Of a DNA stretch of 64,000 bases, positions 1 to 8,879 are shown in pieces. Both the position numbers and the translations under genes were made by a program. A model generated the notes under the pieces. That model made no database searches, was not told where the DNA came from, and was given only the letters and a program-made list of their open reading frames with translations. The DNA is from Spirosoma sp. (lineage in GTDB: Bacteria; Bacteroidota; Bacteroidia; Cytophagales; Spirosomataceae): NCBI RefSeq assembly GCF_026391055.1, contig NZ_JAPLET010000024.1, forward strand, positions 248,001 to 312,000, in the 5' to 3' direction. Each line of letters opens with the position of its first letter. Within the stretch, counting starts at the first letter, position 1.

Positions 1-794
1 TTTAACTTACCCTCCACCGAACCCACCGTTTCGAAGCTTCTCGCATTGCTGCTTTTCTGAATCTCGAAGCCCCGATTTTCTTCTTCCCAGGCGGTCACCC
101 AGTTCAGCGTTACGCCCTTTTTAGTGGCTTTACCAGCAAATGAAACCAAGTTAACGGGTAAAGGCGATGCCCCATTCAGCGTCACATCATCCAGTCTGAA
201 GGTGCCAATCGTACCATTAGAAGCTCCCGGCCCTAAATCGGTTCGTTGGGTTCCGTATGGGTAAAATCGAAACGACAATGTCGTACCAGGAGGTACGGAG
301 AAATTAGGAAAATCCCAGGTAATAGTAGAACTAGCAACAGAAGTACCTACAATAGGCGTAAGCGGAGCAGCTCCCCAACTCGTCGATGTCGCAAAATTAT
401 TGGTACTAAAGCGCACGTCTAACTGGTTAGGTGCTGAAGCACTGGCCTGCCGTAAAAAGCTAAGTGAGATCACGTTCAACTGAGCGCCTGTATTAGCCGT
501 AACCGAAAACTCGATATAAGAAGCATCATTTACGGTTGCAGTATTATTGATTCCTCTGGAATTGAAGACATCTGCGCCAGTGTCGCATGTTAGAGAACTA
601 CTCCTTGATAACACCGTTCCTGTAGCATTAGACGACATGACTGGAATGTTTCCCTGCGTGGGACAGGCTCCAGTACCCGTAAATGTATTGCTATAAATCA
701 CTTGGCCGTAACCCGACCTAAGCAGTATCCCGAAAAAAGAAATGATCAATAGCCATTGGCGTAGAATAGCGGTGTAAACGGGAAATGGGTTCAT
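1..794 (-). CDS. Secreted protein with FnIII-like tail, C-terminus beyond window
   Basis: The minus-strand frame opens with ATG at 792-794 and stays open to base 1, so the C-terminus lies outside the window (264 codons visible). Residues 1-30 form a signal peptide with a hydrophobic stretch (LLIISFFGILL). The middle is a beta-rich domain of the kind seen in large extracellular Bacteroidota proteins (SFRFYPYG, FRLDDVTLNG). The last visible part carries the recurrent LPVNLVSFAGK ... LNWVTAWEEENRGFEIQKS motif, which in Cytophagales usually precedes a type IX secretion sorting domain. That sorting domain is inferred, since it would be off the window. Role unknown; probably an exported or surface protein. 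Confidence 0.75.
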   Translation of the reverse strand, partial: MNPFPVYTAILRQWLLIISFFGILLRSGYGQVIYSNTFTGTGACPTQGNIPVMSSNATGTVLSRSSSLTCDTGADVFNSRGINNTATVNDASYIEFSVTANTGAQLNVISLSFLRQASASAPNQLDVRFSTNNFATSTSWGAAPLTPIVGTSVASSTITWDFPNFSVPPGTTLSFRFYPYGTQRTDLGPGASNGTIGTFRLDDVTLNGASPLPVNLVSFAGKATKKGVTLNWVTAWEEENRGFEIQKSSNARSFETVGSVEGKL

Positions 795-923
795 AGGATA
801 TGTTCCTTCGGATGTACTGCTAGCTAATGATACTAGTACGCATAATATCTACAAAGTCACAAATAAGCCCCATAAAGTATATAAAATGTATCTTCTCCAG
901 TCTGCCTATACGATAAAAGAAAA

Positions 924-957
924 GGCTGCGTACTCATTTCCCATTGAGTACGCAGCC
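924..957 (-). terminator. Rho-independent terminator
   Basis: A perfect 13-bp stem (GGCTGCGTACTCA, 924-936, with 945-957) and an 8-nt loop. Read on the minus strand it is followed by TTTTCTTTT, so it ends transcription of the isomerase gene that stops at 989. Confidence 0.8.
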
Positions 958-988
958 GTCCTTTGTTAACCTGATGTATTTGCTCTTC

Positions 989-2029
989 CTAGCTGAGCGC
1001 GTTTCTGCAAAAGTTAACGCACTTTTTCACCTCGGCTACAGAATTTGACCCTTCCGGAATCTTATATTCCAGTTCAACGGTAGCCGGGAAGTTATATTTC
1101 TGCTCACGCATCAGCTTCAGCACCTGAAGCAAAGGCGTATCACCCTGCCCCCAAACCAGATTACCTTTGCCGTGATCGGCCGTTTGGCGGTCTTTAATAT
1201 GCATGCTGGCAATGCGATCATGCTTTTGTTTAATCAATACAAGTGGATCAGGGTTTCCGGCGGCCACATAATGCCCCAGATCAAAGTTCATTGCATTGGC
1301 TGGTGATTGCGCCAGCGCCGTATCCCAGAAAGTAGGCGTTTGCTGCTCGTGGCCATGGTAGCCCACTTTCATACCCTGCTTTTGCGCCATTGTGCCTAGT
1401 TTCAACGTATGCGCGTCATTAGCCGGATGCTCCAGCGTAACCTGATTGGCTCCCAGCGTCTTGGCCGCGCGCAGGCCGTACTCGATTTCCGCGTCCGAAC
1501 TCTGCATCCCGAAAGTGTCGGGCTTGAAGCCATAAATACGCACTCCCGCCTGGTTATACATCTTACGCACCTGCTCAAACTTCGACATAGGCACTGAGAG
1601 CCGCCATTTAGTCATCTCGGCCCGATAGGCTTTCATTTGGGTTTCGGCTTCGGTAAGCATTTTCTGCTCATCCTCCGTGAGCGGCTGATTTTCCCGCTTC
1701 TTCCGCATCAGGGGGAACACCGACCGCATATCGACCGAACTTTTCGGGGCACCGGCAAACGACTCGGCGGGGCCACCCATTAACTCAATGGCACTCACAC
1801 CCGAATCCAGGACATACTGTAAGGTAGCTTCGGCACTCTGATCGGGCATCTCCCGAAAAGAATAGGTGATGACACCTATCTGCACCCCGTCGATTAACGA
1901 ATTCGGCTTATCCCCTAATGAGCGAATCAGGGCCGGGGCACCAAATAGCTTGTTGGTACCCGCTACCGTCCCGGCTACAAGTGCGGCAGTAGCGCCCAAA
2001 AACTTACGGCGCGATGGATGGTTGTTCAT
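989..2029 (-). CDS. Sugar phosphate isomerase/epimerase, Tat-exported
   Basis: 346 residues. The N-terminus has a twin-arginine signal (SRRKFLG at residues 6-12, then a hydrophobic alanine-rich stretch), so it should be exported folded to the periplasm. The rest is an AP-endonuclease-2-type TIM barrel with the usual metal and substrate ligands in order: QVTLEHP, GYHGHEQ, NFDLGHYVAAG, SMHIKD and ATVELEY. Family members act on sugars or inositol derivatives; the substrate cannot be read from the sequence. It has its own terminator and about 100 bp separates it from the helicase gene upstream. A second, non-Tat member of the same superfamily lies at 18802-19665. Confidence 0.88.
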   Translation of the reverse strand: MNNHPSRRKFLGATAALVAGTVAGTNKLFGAPALIRSLGDKPNSLIDGVQIGVITYSFREMPDQSAEATLQYVLDSGVSAIELMGGPAESFAGAPKSSVDMRSVFPLMRKKRENQPLTEDEQKMLTEAETQMKAYRAEMTKWRLSVPMSKFEQVRKMYNQAGVRIYGFKPDTFGMQSSDAEIEYGLRAAKTLGANQVTLEHPANDAHTLKLGTMAQKQGMKVGYHGHEQQTPTFWDTALAQSPANAMNFDLGHYVAAGNPDPLVLIKQKHDRIASMHIKDRQTADHGKGNLVWGQGDTPLLQVLKLMREQKYNFPATVELEYKIPEGSNSVAEVKKCVNFCRNALS

Positions 2030-2133
2030 GGTTTATAGTCAGTTTATTCAGTTAGGGAAAAGGAATAGAAATATGACTATAAATATAGAGATTATTGCGA
2101 AACCCGTTTACTCGGATATGCAAATACATCCGG

Positions 2134-3276
2134 TTAGTACCCCATGAGATTCAAATCCTCTGTTTCCCGAATCTCAACCCGTTTGCCCATTTTCTTCTGG
2201 ATGATCTTGAAGTGATGTTCATCCTCCGGGCAAATCAGCGAAATGGCTTCCCCTTCGGCTTCGGCACGACCCGTTCGGCCAATACGGTGAATGTAATCTT
2301 TGGGCGAACGCGGCAACTCAAAATTGATCACATGCGGCAGCAACTGAATGTCAATACCTCTGGAAATTAAATCGGTAGCCACAAGAACGGTTAAGTGCCC
2401 CCCTTTGAACTTGGTGAGCGCATCAGTACGGGCACCCTGCGTTTTGCCGCTGTGGATGGCGGCTGCATGAATCCCGTTCTTATTGAGTTTCACAACCACA
2501 TTATCGGCCGTTCGGGTAGATGATACGAAGACCAATACCTGCTTCATTTTTCCTTCCTTGATCAGGTAACGCAGCAGCGGGCCTTTGCGCTCAGCGTCGA
2601 CACGATAGGCTGTTTGCTTAATCAGGTCCAGGTTCTGCTCCTCCTCAACCACTTCAATTTTGACCGGATTCCGCAGTAGGTTTTTGTTAATGTCCTCAAT
2701 AGCGTCGCCCAGTGTGGCGGAGAAGAGAATCGTTTGCCGGTGGCGCGGCAGTCGATCGAAGATCCGCTCCATTTCCTCTTCAAAGCCCAGATCGAGCATC
2801 TTGTCGGCTTCGTCCAGCACCAAAATATCAACCTCTGTCAGTTGAAGCGCGTTGGACGCCATGAGGTCCAGCAACCGGCCGGGCGTAGCCACCACAATTT
2901 CGGCATCCCGGAGGGCCATCATCTGCGGATTAATGGATACGCCCCCAAATACCGCCACTGTTTTCACTTTACGGGGCAGATTAGCGCCAAATGTTTGAAA
3001 AACCTCGGCCACCTGAACGGCCAGTTCACGCGTTGGCACAAGCACTAATGACTTTATATATCGGTTCCGGGCTGGAGATTTCCGTTGAAACAGTTCCAGA
3101 ATAGGAAGTACAAAACTGGCGGTTTTCCCCGAACCCGTTTTGGCAATACCCAAAATATCCTTCCCCTGCAAAATAGCCGGAATAGCCTCCTGCTGAATGG
3201 GATACGGCTTTGGGTAGTGTTGAGCCGCAATGGCTTTGATAAGGGGTTTTGATAAACCGAGTTCTGAAAATGGCAT
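2134..3276 (-). CDS. DEAD-box ATP-dependent RNA helicase (RhlE/DeaD-like)
   Basis: 380 residues with the full motif set in order: Q motif region PYPIQQEAIP, Walker A (TGSGKTASF), PTRELAVQ, TPGRLLD, DEAD in VLVLDEADKML, FSAT, and the C-terminal IHRIGRTGR. It ends soon after motif VI with a short basic tail, so it has only the two RecA domains and no C-terminal RNA-binding extension. The family unwinds short RNA duplexes in ribosome assembly, mRNA decay and cold adaptation. It lies 43 bp downstream of a second DEAD-box gene on the same strand and could be cotranscribed with it. Confidence 0.93.
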   Translation of the reverse strand: MPFSELGLSKPLIKAIAAQHYPKPYPIQQEAIPAILQGKDILGIAKTGSGKTASFVLPILELFQRKSPARNRYIKSLVLVPTRELAVQVAEVFQTFGANLPRKVKTVAVFGGVSINPQMMALRDAEIVVATPGRLLDLMASNALQLTEVDILVLDEADKMLDLGFEEEMERIFDRLPRHRQTILFSATLGDAIEDINKNLLRNPVKIEVVEEEQNLDLIKQTAYRVDAERKGPLLRYLIKEGKMKQVLVFVSSTRTADNVVVKLNKNGIHAAAIHSGKTQGARTDALTKFKGGHLTVLVATDLISRGIDIQLLPHVINFELPRSPKDYIHRIGRTGRAEAEGEAISLICPEDEHHFKIIQKKMGKRVEIRETEDLNLMGY

Positions 3277-3319
3277 ATGATTTTTTGAAATTGATTATAA
3301 GGTTCCCAGCCCCTTTTAC

Positions 3320-4663
3320 CTATTTATCCCGCTTCTTCTTCCCTCCTACCCGCTTGATGGGTCGGCCGTACTTGAGCATTTTTTCTTCCGCAATATTCCG
3401 TCGGACGTTCACCTTCTGGTTCTTGGCGAGTTTCTCATGAAAAGCGGGGCCAACATCTTCCCGTTTGGGTGGCTTGACGTCAATGAACTTCATCTGCACC
3501 TTCGGCTTCTCATCGTCGGTTAGCTCGTCTGATACGACCAGATTTTCGGGCAGAGGAAGCATCGGAATCGGTTGATTCATCAACTGCTCAATGGCTTCCT
3601 GTTCCTCACGCGCATTCTCGGTAATGAACGAAATGGCGATCCCTTCCCGATCGGCCCGGCCCGTTCGACCGATACGGTGAATGTAGTTTTCGGGCACTTC
3701 GGGCAAGTCGAAATTGACCACATGCGACACGTCGGTCACGTCGATACCGCGCGCAATGATATCCGTCGCAATCAGAATCCGGTAAGTTCCAGCTTTGAAG
3801 TTATTGACGGCCTCGAATCGTTTGTTCTGCGCTTTGTTGGAATGAATAACCCCCACCTGATCCGGGAAACCCGATTCCAGTTGCTCGAACAGTTGGTCGG
3901 CGAGTTGCTTGGTTGCCACAAAGACCAGCACTTTGGTCATGGCCGCATTCCGGTTCAGGAGTAGCGTGAGCAGGTTGATCTTGGTATAAAAATTAGGCAC
4001 CCGATACCCCGACTGGTCGATTTTTTCCAGCGGTGTACCCATGGGAGCCGCTTCCACACGCACCGGACTATTGAAATACTCATTCACGAGCTGATCGACA
4101 TCCTCTGTCAGCGTAGCTGAGAACAGCAGGTTTTGCCGTTTGGGAGGCAGTAAGTCGAGCACCACTTTCAACTGAGCCCGAAAGCCGAGGTTGAGCATCT
4201 CATCAAATTCGTCGATAACGAGCTTCTTGATTGCTTTCGATTTCAGGATACCTCCCAGCATGAAATCGGCCAGCCGACCGGGAGTAGCTACCAGCACATC
4301 CAGCCCCTGCTGAAGCTCAAGAGTCTGAGCTTTCATGTTGACACCACCATATACGCCAACAACAGTTAAAGTCATATAGGTCGTCAGTTTCTTCACAGCT
4401 TCGACCACCTGCACCACGAGTTCGCGGGTGGGGACGATGATCAGTAACTGCGGCTGTCTGTCCTTCGAAAACTGCATCTGGCGAAGCGTAGGCAACAGGT
4501 AGGCGAACGTTTTCCCTGTTCCGGTCTGGGCAATGCCGCACACATCCTGCCCCGACATTACGACCGAAAATACATTTTGCTGAATAGTTGTGGGTGTTGT
4601 ATAGCCCAAATCGCGGAGTGCGTTCAGAAGGGGTTTATTTAGATTCAGTTCGTCGAAAGTCAT
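3320..4663 (-). CDS. DEAD-box-family RNA helicase with DEFD motif II
   Basis: 447 residues from the chosen ATG at 4661-4663 (MTFDELNLNKPLLNAL). The frame is open 40 codons further upstream, but that part is not helicase-like and contains a likely promoter element, so the longer start is rejected. Visible motifs: Q motif TPTTIQQNVF, Walker A AQTGTGKTFAY, PTRELVVQ, TPGRLADFM, motif II VIDEFDEML (DEFD rather than DEAD), FSATL, and IHRIGRTGRADREG. A basic C-terminal tail (GGKKKRDK at the end) probably binds RNA. Expected role: RNA remodelling in ribosome biogenesis or RNA turnover. Confidence 0.92.
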   Translation of the reverse strand: MTFDELNLNKPLLNALRDLGYTTPTTIQQNVFSVVMSGQDVCGIAQTGTGKTFAYLLPTLRQMQFSKDRQPQLLIIVPTRELVVQVVEAVKKLTTYMTLTVVGVYGGVNMKAQTLELQQGLDVLVATPGRLADFMLGGILKSKAIKKLVIDEFDEMLNLGFRAQLKVVLDLLPPKRQNLLFSATLTEDVDQLVNEYFNSPVRVEAAPMGTPLEKIDQSGYRVPNFYTKINLLTLLLNRNAAMTKVLVFVATKQLADQLFEQLESGFPDQVGVIHSNKAQNKRFEAVNNFKAGTYRILIATDIIARGIDVTDVSHVVNFDLPEVPENYIHRIGRTGRADREGIAISFITENAREEQEAIEQLMNQPIPMLPLPENLVVSDELTDDEKPKVQMKFIDVKPPKREDVGPAFHEKLAKNQKVNVRRNIAEEKMLKYGRPIKRVGGKKKRDK

Positions 4664-4686
4664 AGCAGTACCAGTCAAATAGACTA

Positions 4687-4694
4687 CGAAGGTA
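4687..4694 (-). promoter_or_regulatory. Candidate -7 promoter element for the helicase gene
   Basis: On the minus strand the sequence reads TACCTTCG, one mismatch from the Bacteroidota consensus TAnnTTTG, about 24 nt before the chosen ATG. No clear -33 TTG was found. It supports the shorter start at 4663. Confidence 0.35.
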
Positions 4695-4911
4695 CGGCTT
4701 ATCCCCCAACCCACCGCGCTTCTGCAGGAACACAGCCGGGCTTCCAGTAAGTGAAACGGATTGGGCACCTGAAGACTGATCACGTTTACCCCACCAGAGC
4801 CGGGGTTTATCCAACCCGAACAGCCATTCGTCCGAAACTCATGAACTTTCGTTCCGGAACACCTTACTTTTAGATACGCTCCAATTTGCCGGGAAAAATT
4901 TTATCTACTAC

Positions 4912-6759
4912 ATGATGAACCTTCCTCCATCCATCACGTTCTCCGGAATTGCCTGTTCTATGTTGGTCTTCTGCCGGACAACCATCAGCTTTTCACAGCC
5001 GATAGACCCGGCTGTTGCCAAACTCGGTATGCAGGTCTACATGACCACCTGCCACAACTGCCACAAACCCGAAGCTTCGTTTAAAGCTCCGGGAAGTTTT
5101 ATCCTGAGTACCATGCCGCCCCGCGCCATTCTGGCGGCACTGGAAACAGGAAAAATGCGTGTGCAGGCCAAAGACCTTACGGATGAGCAGCGGAAAGCGG
5201 TAGCCCAATACCTGGCCAACAAGCCCTTGACCGAAACCGTCATACCGAAAGAAGCGTACACGGCATTCTCCCTTCCCAACGCAAAAAAAGCGGCTGTCCT
5301 TCATTCGGGCTGGGGTGGCGACCTCGAAGGAACTGGCTTTCGCACGGCCAAACAGGCGGGTATTTCGGCCGTTACCGTCGGTTCGCTCAAGCTGAAGTGG
5401 GCGTTTGCCTTTCCCGATGTCAATCAGGTACGCAGTAAACCCGCTCTTGTTGGCAACTGGCTGATTGTAGGTTCGCAGTTGGGGGATGTCTATTGTCTAA
5501 ACAAGCAGTCGGGTAAAATCGGCTGGAAATTTACGGCCAAAGCCGCCATTCGCGGAGCCATCAGCATTGTACAGCAGGCCAGTGGCCCGCAGGCTTTTTT
5601 TGCCGATAACGCTACCAATGTTTACTCCCTCGATGTAACTACCGGCAAGCTCCTGTGGGAGAAGCGGGTGGGGCAACATGCCCAATCGGCGAACACGGGC
5701 TCGGTGGTCGTCTATGACAACATCGTGTATGTGCCGCTTACGTCGCTCGAAGTGGTGTCGGTACTGCTGCCCAACTACCCTTGCTGTTCGTCATCGGGTG
5801 AAGTTGTCGCGTTGAACGTCCGTTCGGGTGATGAAATCTGGCGGCATCGGGTCATTGCCGAAGAAGCCGCTGAAACGGGTAAACGTAAGAACGGAGCACC
5901 GGCTTATGGCCCGGCGGGGGGCATTGTCTGGTGCAGCCCAACGGTCGATACTAAACGGGGCCTTCTCTACATCGGCACCGGCGAAAACTACACTTATCCC
6001 GTTACAAACACCAGCGACGCGATTCAGGCATTGAACCTGAAAACGGGCAAGCTCATCTGGAATTTTCAGGCGACTCAGAATGATGCGTGGAACATGGGTT
6101 GCCCCGGCGGCCCCAACTGTCCCGATAAACCGGGCAATGATTTTGACTTCGGCATGGCGCCCATTCTGGTGAAACAGCCAAACGGCAAAGACATGCTGGT
6201 TGTCGGACAGAAGTCGGCTGAGGTGTATGGCTTATCGCCCGATGATGGCAAACTGCTCTGGAAAACATCGGTTGGCCTGGGTAGTGCGCTGGGCGGCATT
6301 CACTGGGGCATGGCCACCGACGGGCAATACGCATACGTTGCCAATGCCGACAATAAATATGCGCTGTTCGGCAAGACGGACGCCCAGCACCAACCCGCAC
6401 CGGGCCTGTATGCACTGGAAGTAACTACAGGCAAGGTAGTCTGGAAAGCCGCCAGTCCGCCCTGTGGCGACAAAAAAGGGTGTATCGAAGCTAACTCAGC
6501 CGCGCCAATGGTTATTCCTGGCGTTGTGTTTGCCGGGGGCCTGGACGGGTATATACGGGCTTATTCGACTACCGATGGAAAAATTCTCTGGGATTACGAT
6601 ACCGCGCGTGAGTTCGACACGGTCAACGGTGTAAAAGGCAAAGGCGGCTCGCTGGATGGGCCTTCACCCGTTGTGGCCGATGGCATGTTGTTTGTCAATT
6701 CCGGTTATGGCTTGTTCGGTGAGCTGCCGGGCAACGTGCTGCTGGCGTTTGAGTTGTAG
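4912..6759 (+). CDS. Cytochrome c-PQQ beta-propeller dehydrogenase (polyvinyl alcohol dehydrogenase-like)
   Basis: 615 residues. A signal peptide (about residues 1-28) leads into a small cytochrome c domain with one heme site, TCHNCH (Cys47, Cys50, His51), and candidate Met ligands at about 68 and 82. From about residue 115 there is an eight-bladed PQQ-type beta-propeller with repeated blade motifs such as GDVYCLNKQSGKIGWKF, VYSLDVTTGKLLWEKRV and LYALEVTTGKVVWKA. An adjacent Cys-Cys pair (PCCSSSG) recalls the vicinal disulfide of quinoprotein alcohol dehydrogenases. The order heme then propeller matches periplasmic PVA-dehydrogenase-like enzymes, which oxidise alcohols and pass electrons through the fused heme. 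Substrate unknown. Start is ATG-ATG at 4912; a TACTTTTA element lies about 40 bp upstream. Confidence 0.82.
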   Translation: MMNLPPSITFSGIACSMLVFCRTTISFSQPIDPAVAKLGMQVYMTTCHNCHKPEASFKAPGSFILSTMPPRAILAALETGKMRVQAKDLTDEQRKAVAQYLANKPLTETVIPKEAYTAFSLPNAKKAAVLHSGWGGDLEGTGFRTAKQAGISAVTVGSLKLKWAFAFPDVNQVRSKPALVGNWLIVGSQLGDVYCLNKQSGKIGWKFTAKAAIRGAISIVQQASGPQAFFADNATNVYSLDVTTGKLLWEKRVGQHAQSANTGSVVVYDNIVYVPLTSLEVVSVLLPNYPCCSSSGEVVALNVRSGDEIWRHRVIAEEAAETGKRKNGAPAYGPAGGIVWCSPTVDTKRGLLYIGTGENYTYPVTNTSDAIQALNLKTGKLIWNFQATQNDAWNMGCPGGPNCPDKPGNDFDFGMAPILVKQPNGKDMLVVGQKSAEVYGLSPDDGKLLWKTSVGLGSALGGIHWGMATDGQYAYVANADNKYALFGKTDAQHQPAPGLYALEVTTGKVVWKAASPPCGDKKGCIEANSAAPMVIPGVVFAGGLDGYIRAYSTTDGKILWDYDTAREFDTVNGVKGKGGSLDGPSPVVADGMLFVNSGYGLFGELPGNVLLAFEL

Positions 6760-6846
6760 TACCGAGCGTCGGCACTGCGACCGTCCTGGTCGGCTGATTA
6801 ATAGTCGAATACAGACTAAACACCCGAGCGGGACGGTCGGTACTAC
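6756..6846. repeat. Intergenic palindromic repeat, family 2
   Basis: The 91-bp unit begins GTAGTACCG and ends CGGTACTAC, an exact 9-bp inverted repeat, with an inner GACCGTCC ... GGACGGTC pair. It overlaps the TAG stop of the PQQ dehydrogenase. It resembles the palindrome at 30311-30357 (shared elements GTAGT-CCGA, GTCGGCACT, GACCGTCC). It may also act as a terminator. Confidence 0.55.
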
Positions 6847-6855
6847 AAAAGGGTT

Positions 6856-6863
6856 TACTTTTA
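6856..6863 (+). promoter_or_regulatory. Candidate -7 element abutting a start codon
   Basis: TACTTTTA, one mismatch from TAnnTTTG, ends 4 nt before the ATG at 6868. If functional, the transcript would be nearly leaderless. Confidence 0.25.
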
Positions 6864-6867
6864 CGGG

Positions 6868-8193
6868 ATGATAACCCCTGAGCAGCAAACACAAATCCTG
6901 ACGAACCTGGGCATTTCGGCGTTGAACCCGATGCAGGAAGCCGCCCGACAAGCCATTACGCAGGATAACGATACGTTTTTAATTGCCCCCACCGGCTCCG
7001 GCAAAACGGTGGGTTTTCTGTTGCCCGTTCTGCATCTGCTCAAATCCGACCAGAAAACGAGCGTTCAGTGCCTGATTCTGGCCCCTTCCCGCGAACTGGC
7101 GATTCAGATCGAACAGGTCTGGAAGAAAATGGCGACGGGCTTCAAAGTCAACGTATGCTATGGCGGGCACCCCGTCGAAACGGAGATCAAGAACCTGAGC
7201 AATCCCCCTGCCCTGCTCATTGGCACGCCCGGCCGCATTGCCGACCACATCACCCGCCGAACGTTTTCGCTGGACGGCATTCAGACGCTGGTGCTGGACG
7301 AGTTCGATAAGTCGCTGGCATTAGGGTTTCACGATGAGATGGAGTTCATCGTTCGGGGGTTGCGTAACCTGCGGAAACGTGTGCTGGTTTCGGCCACATC
7401 GGGCATCAGCATTCCCGATTTTATCCGGCTTAAATCGCCAACCAAACTGACCTTTTCGGCGGAGAACGATGAAGAAACGGGTTTAACGACCAAGGTTGTT
7501 TACTCTCAATCGAAGGACAAGATCGACACCCTTTTTGATCTTTTGTGTTCCCTCGACTCCGAACCGGCGCTGATCTTCCTGAACCACCGGGAAGCCGCCG
7601 AACGCACCCGCGAGCTACTGGCCGAACGGGGCATTCATTCGCTCGTGTATCATGGCGGCATGGAACAACCCGACCGCGAACGCGCCCTGATCCAGTTTCG
7701 AAACGGCAGCACCCGCTACCTCGTCACCACCGACCTGGCCGCCCGTGGGCTCGACATCCCCGAAATGAAATACGTGATTCATTACCACCTGCCCTTGCAG
7801 GCGCATGAGTTCACGCACCGCAACGGCCGCACCGCCCGGATGCACGCGTCGGGCACGGCCTACGTTATTCTTTCTGGCGATGAAACCCCGCCCACTTACC
7901 TCGATCCATCGCTTGAGGAATTTCATGTTTCCACAAAGCAGATCTTACCCCAACCGCCAGATTTTGTTACGCTTTACGTGAGTGGCGGTAAGAAGAACAA
8001 GCTCAACAAGGTGGACATCGTCGGCTTTTTCTCCCAGAAGGGCGGCCTTGAAAAAGGCGACCTGGGCCGTATCGACGTGCAGGATTTCATCTCCTTTGCC
8101 GCTGTGAAGCATGACAAAGTGAAAGCCCTGCTGGCAAAGATCAGTCAGGAGAAAATGAAAGGAAAGAAGTACAAGATTGAGGTGGCGCGGTAA
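6868..8193 (+). CDS. DEAD-box-family RNA helicase with DEFD motif II
   Basis: 441 residues. Motifs in order: NPMQEAARQAI (Q motif region), Walker A APTGSGKTVGF, APSRELAIQ, GTPGRIADH, motif II VLDEFDKSL (DEFD), VSATSG in place of the usual SAT, LVTTDLAARGLD, and HRNGRTARM in place of HRIGRTGR. The variant motifs III and VI make it more divergent than the two helicases at 2134 and 3320. A C-terminal domain of about 90 residues (GGKKNKLNKVDIVGFFSQKG ...) resembles the DbpA-type RNA-binding domain (KVDIVGFF ... IGRIDV-like pattern), which in DbpA recognises 23S rRNA hairpin 92. A ribosome assembly role is therefore plausible. Confidence 0.9.
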   Translation: MITPEQQTQILTNLGISALNPMQEAARQAITQDNDTFLIAPTGSGKTVGFLLPVLHLLKSDQKTSVQCLILAPSRELAIQIEQVWKKMATGFKVNVCYGGHPVETEIKNLSNPPALLIGTPGRIADHITRRTFSLDGIQTLVLDEFDKSLALGFHDEMEFIVRGLRNLRKRVLVSATSGISIPDFIRLKSPTKLTFSAENDEETGLTTKVVYSQSKDKIDTLFDLLCSLDSEPALIFLNHREAAERTRELLAERGIHSLVYHGGMEQPDRERALIQFRNGSTRYLVTTDLAARGLDIPEMKYVIHYHLPLQAHEFTHRNGRTARMHASGTAYVILSGDETPPTYLDPSLEEFHVSTKQILPQPPDFVTLYVSGGKKNKLNKVDIVGFFSQKGGLEKGDLGRIDVQDFISFAAVKHDKVKALLAKISQEKMKGKKYKIEVAR

Positions 8194-8209
8194 ACTGGCA
8201 ACGCGTCAA

Positions 8210-8860
8210 TCACCGGCAAAGCTCATTATACGCCAGCACCATATCGCCTAACCGGCTCCAGTCCCGGCGGGTAACGTTTGGATAGGTACGAATTAAAGAA
8301 GGGCAGTCACCAAAAAGCTGGTCATGAACGGCTTCGATGTCGCCACGCTTGGCAAGCATCGACTCACTCCCGTTTTTCAGAACGATGTAGCTGAGGTCCT
8401 GCCGATTTAGCTCAAACGCAAAGTTACCGAAGGTGTATTCCGACGTTTTCTTCCAACCCGATGCATCGAAGTAAAGGGCGATTCGCCCACCAATCGGCGT
8501 CAGGCGTTCCAGCAGTATGGGTTTGCCATTCCGACGGGGATTGGGAATGCGTTCAAAAACGATCATCTCCCGCTCGCGGGGAATGCTGCCGGTGGCATAC
8601 GCAAAGGCAGGGATTCGCTGCGCCAGAAGACGCACTCTCTCGCCTTTAACTTTGGTTTTCGTTCCGTCATCAGTTTTAACCTGAATGGATGCCGGGAAGT
8701 CGTTAACCATCGTCCCAACCCGCACCTGACCCCGCAGGGTATCATTTTCCAGCGTCACCACATAGCCGTCGGCCCACATGGTCATCGCGCCAAGGGGCAT
8801 ATACTGCGCCCGAACAAGCGTGCTGCTCAAAACAGCAAGGGCAATTACTATCGCTTTCAT
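8210..8860 (-). CDS. Secreted protein of unknown function
   Basis: 216 residues with a clear signal peptide (MKAIVIALAVLSSTLVRA) predicted to be cut before QYMPL. The mature part alternates short beta strands (GYVVTLENDTLRGQVRVG, IALYFDASGWKKTSEYTFG) and ends in a helical, Cys-containing segment (FGDCPSLIRTYP ... YNELCR). The opening phrase GYVVTLENDTLRGQVRVG is common in Bacteroidota secreted proteins that go on to describe a small beta-barrel-like domain. No catalytic motif is visible. It converges on the helicase gene with only 16 bp between stops. Confidence 0.75.
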   Translation of the reverse strand: MKAIVIALAVLSSTLVRAQYMPLGAMTMWADGYVVTLENDTLRGQVRVGTMVNDFPASIQVKTDDGTKTKVKGERVRLLAQRIPAFAYATGSIPREREMIVFERIPNPRRNGKPILLERLTPIGGRIALYFDASGWKKTSEYTFGNFAFELNRQDLSYIVLKNGSESMLAKRGDIEAVHDQLFGDCPSLIRTYPNVTRRDWSRLGDMVLAYNELCR

Positions 8861-8879
8861 TTTTCGACCGTGAATTAAA

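Noticed and set aside
4664..4783. Longer N-terminus for the helicase at 3320-4663
   Set aside because: The added 40 residues do not resemble the family and the stretch contains a likely -7 promoter element.
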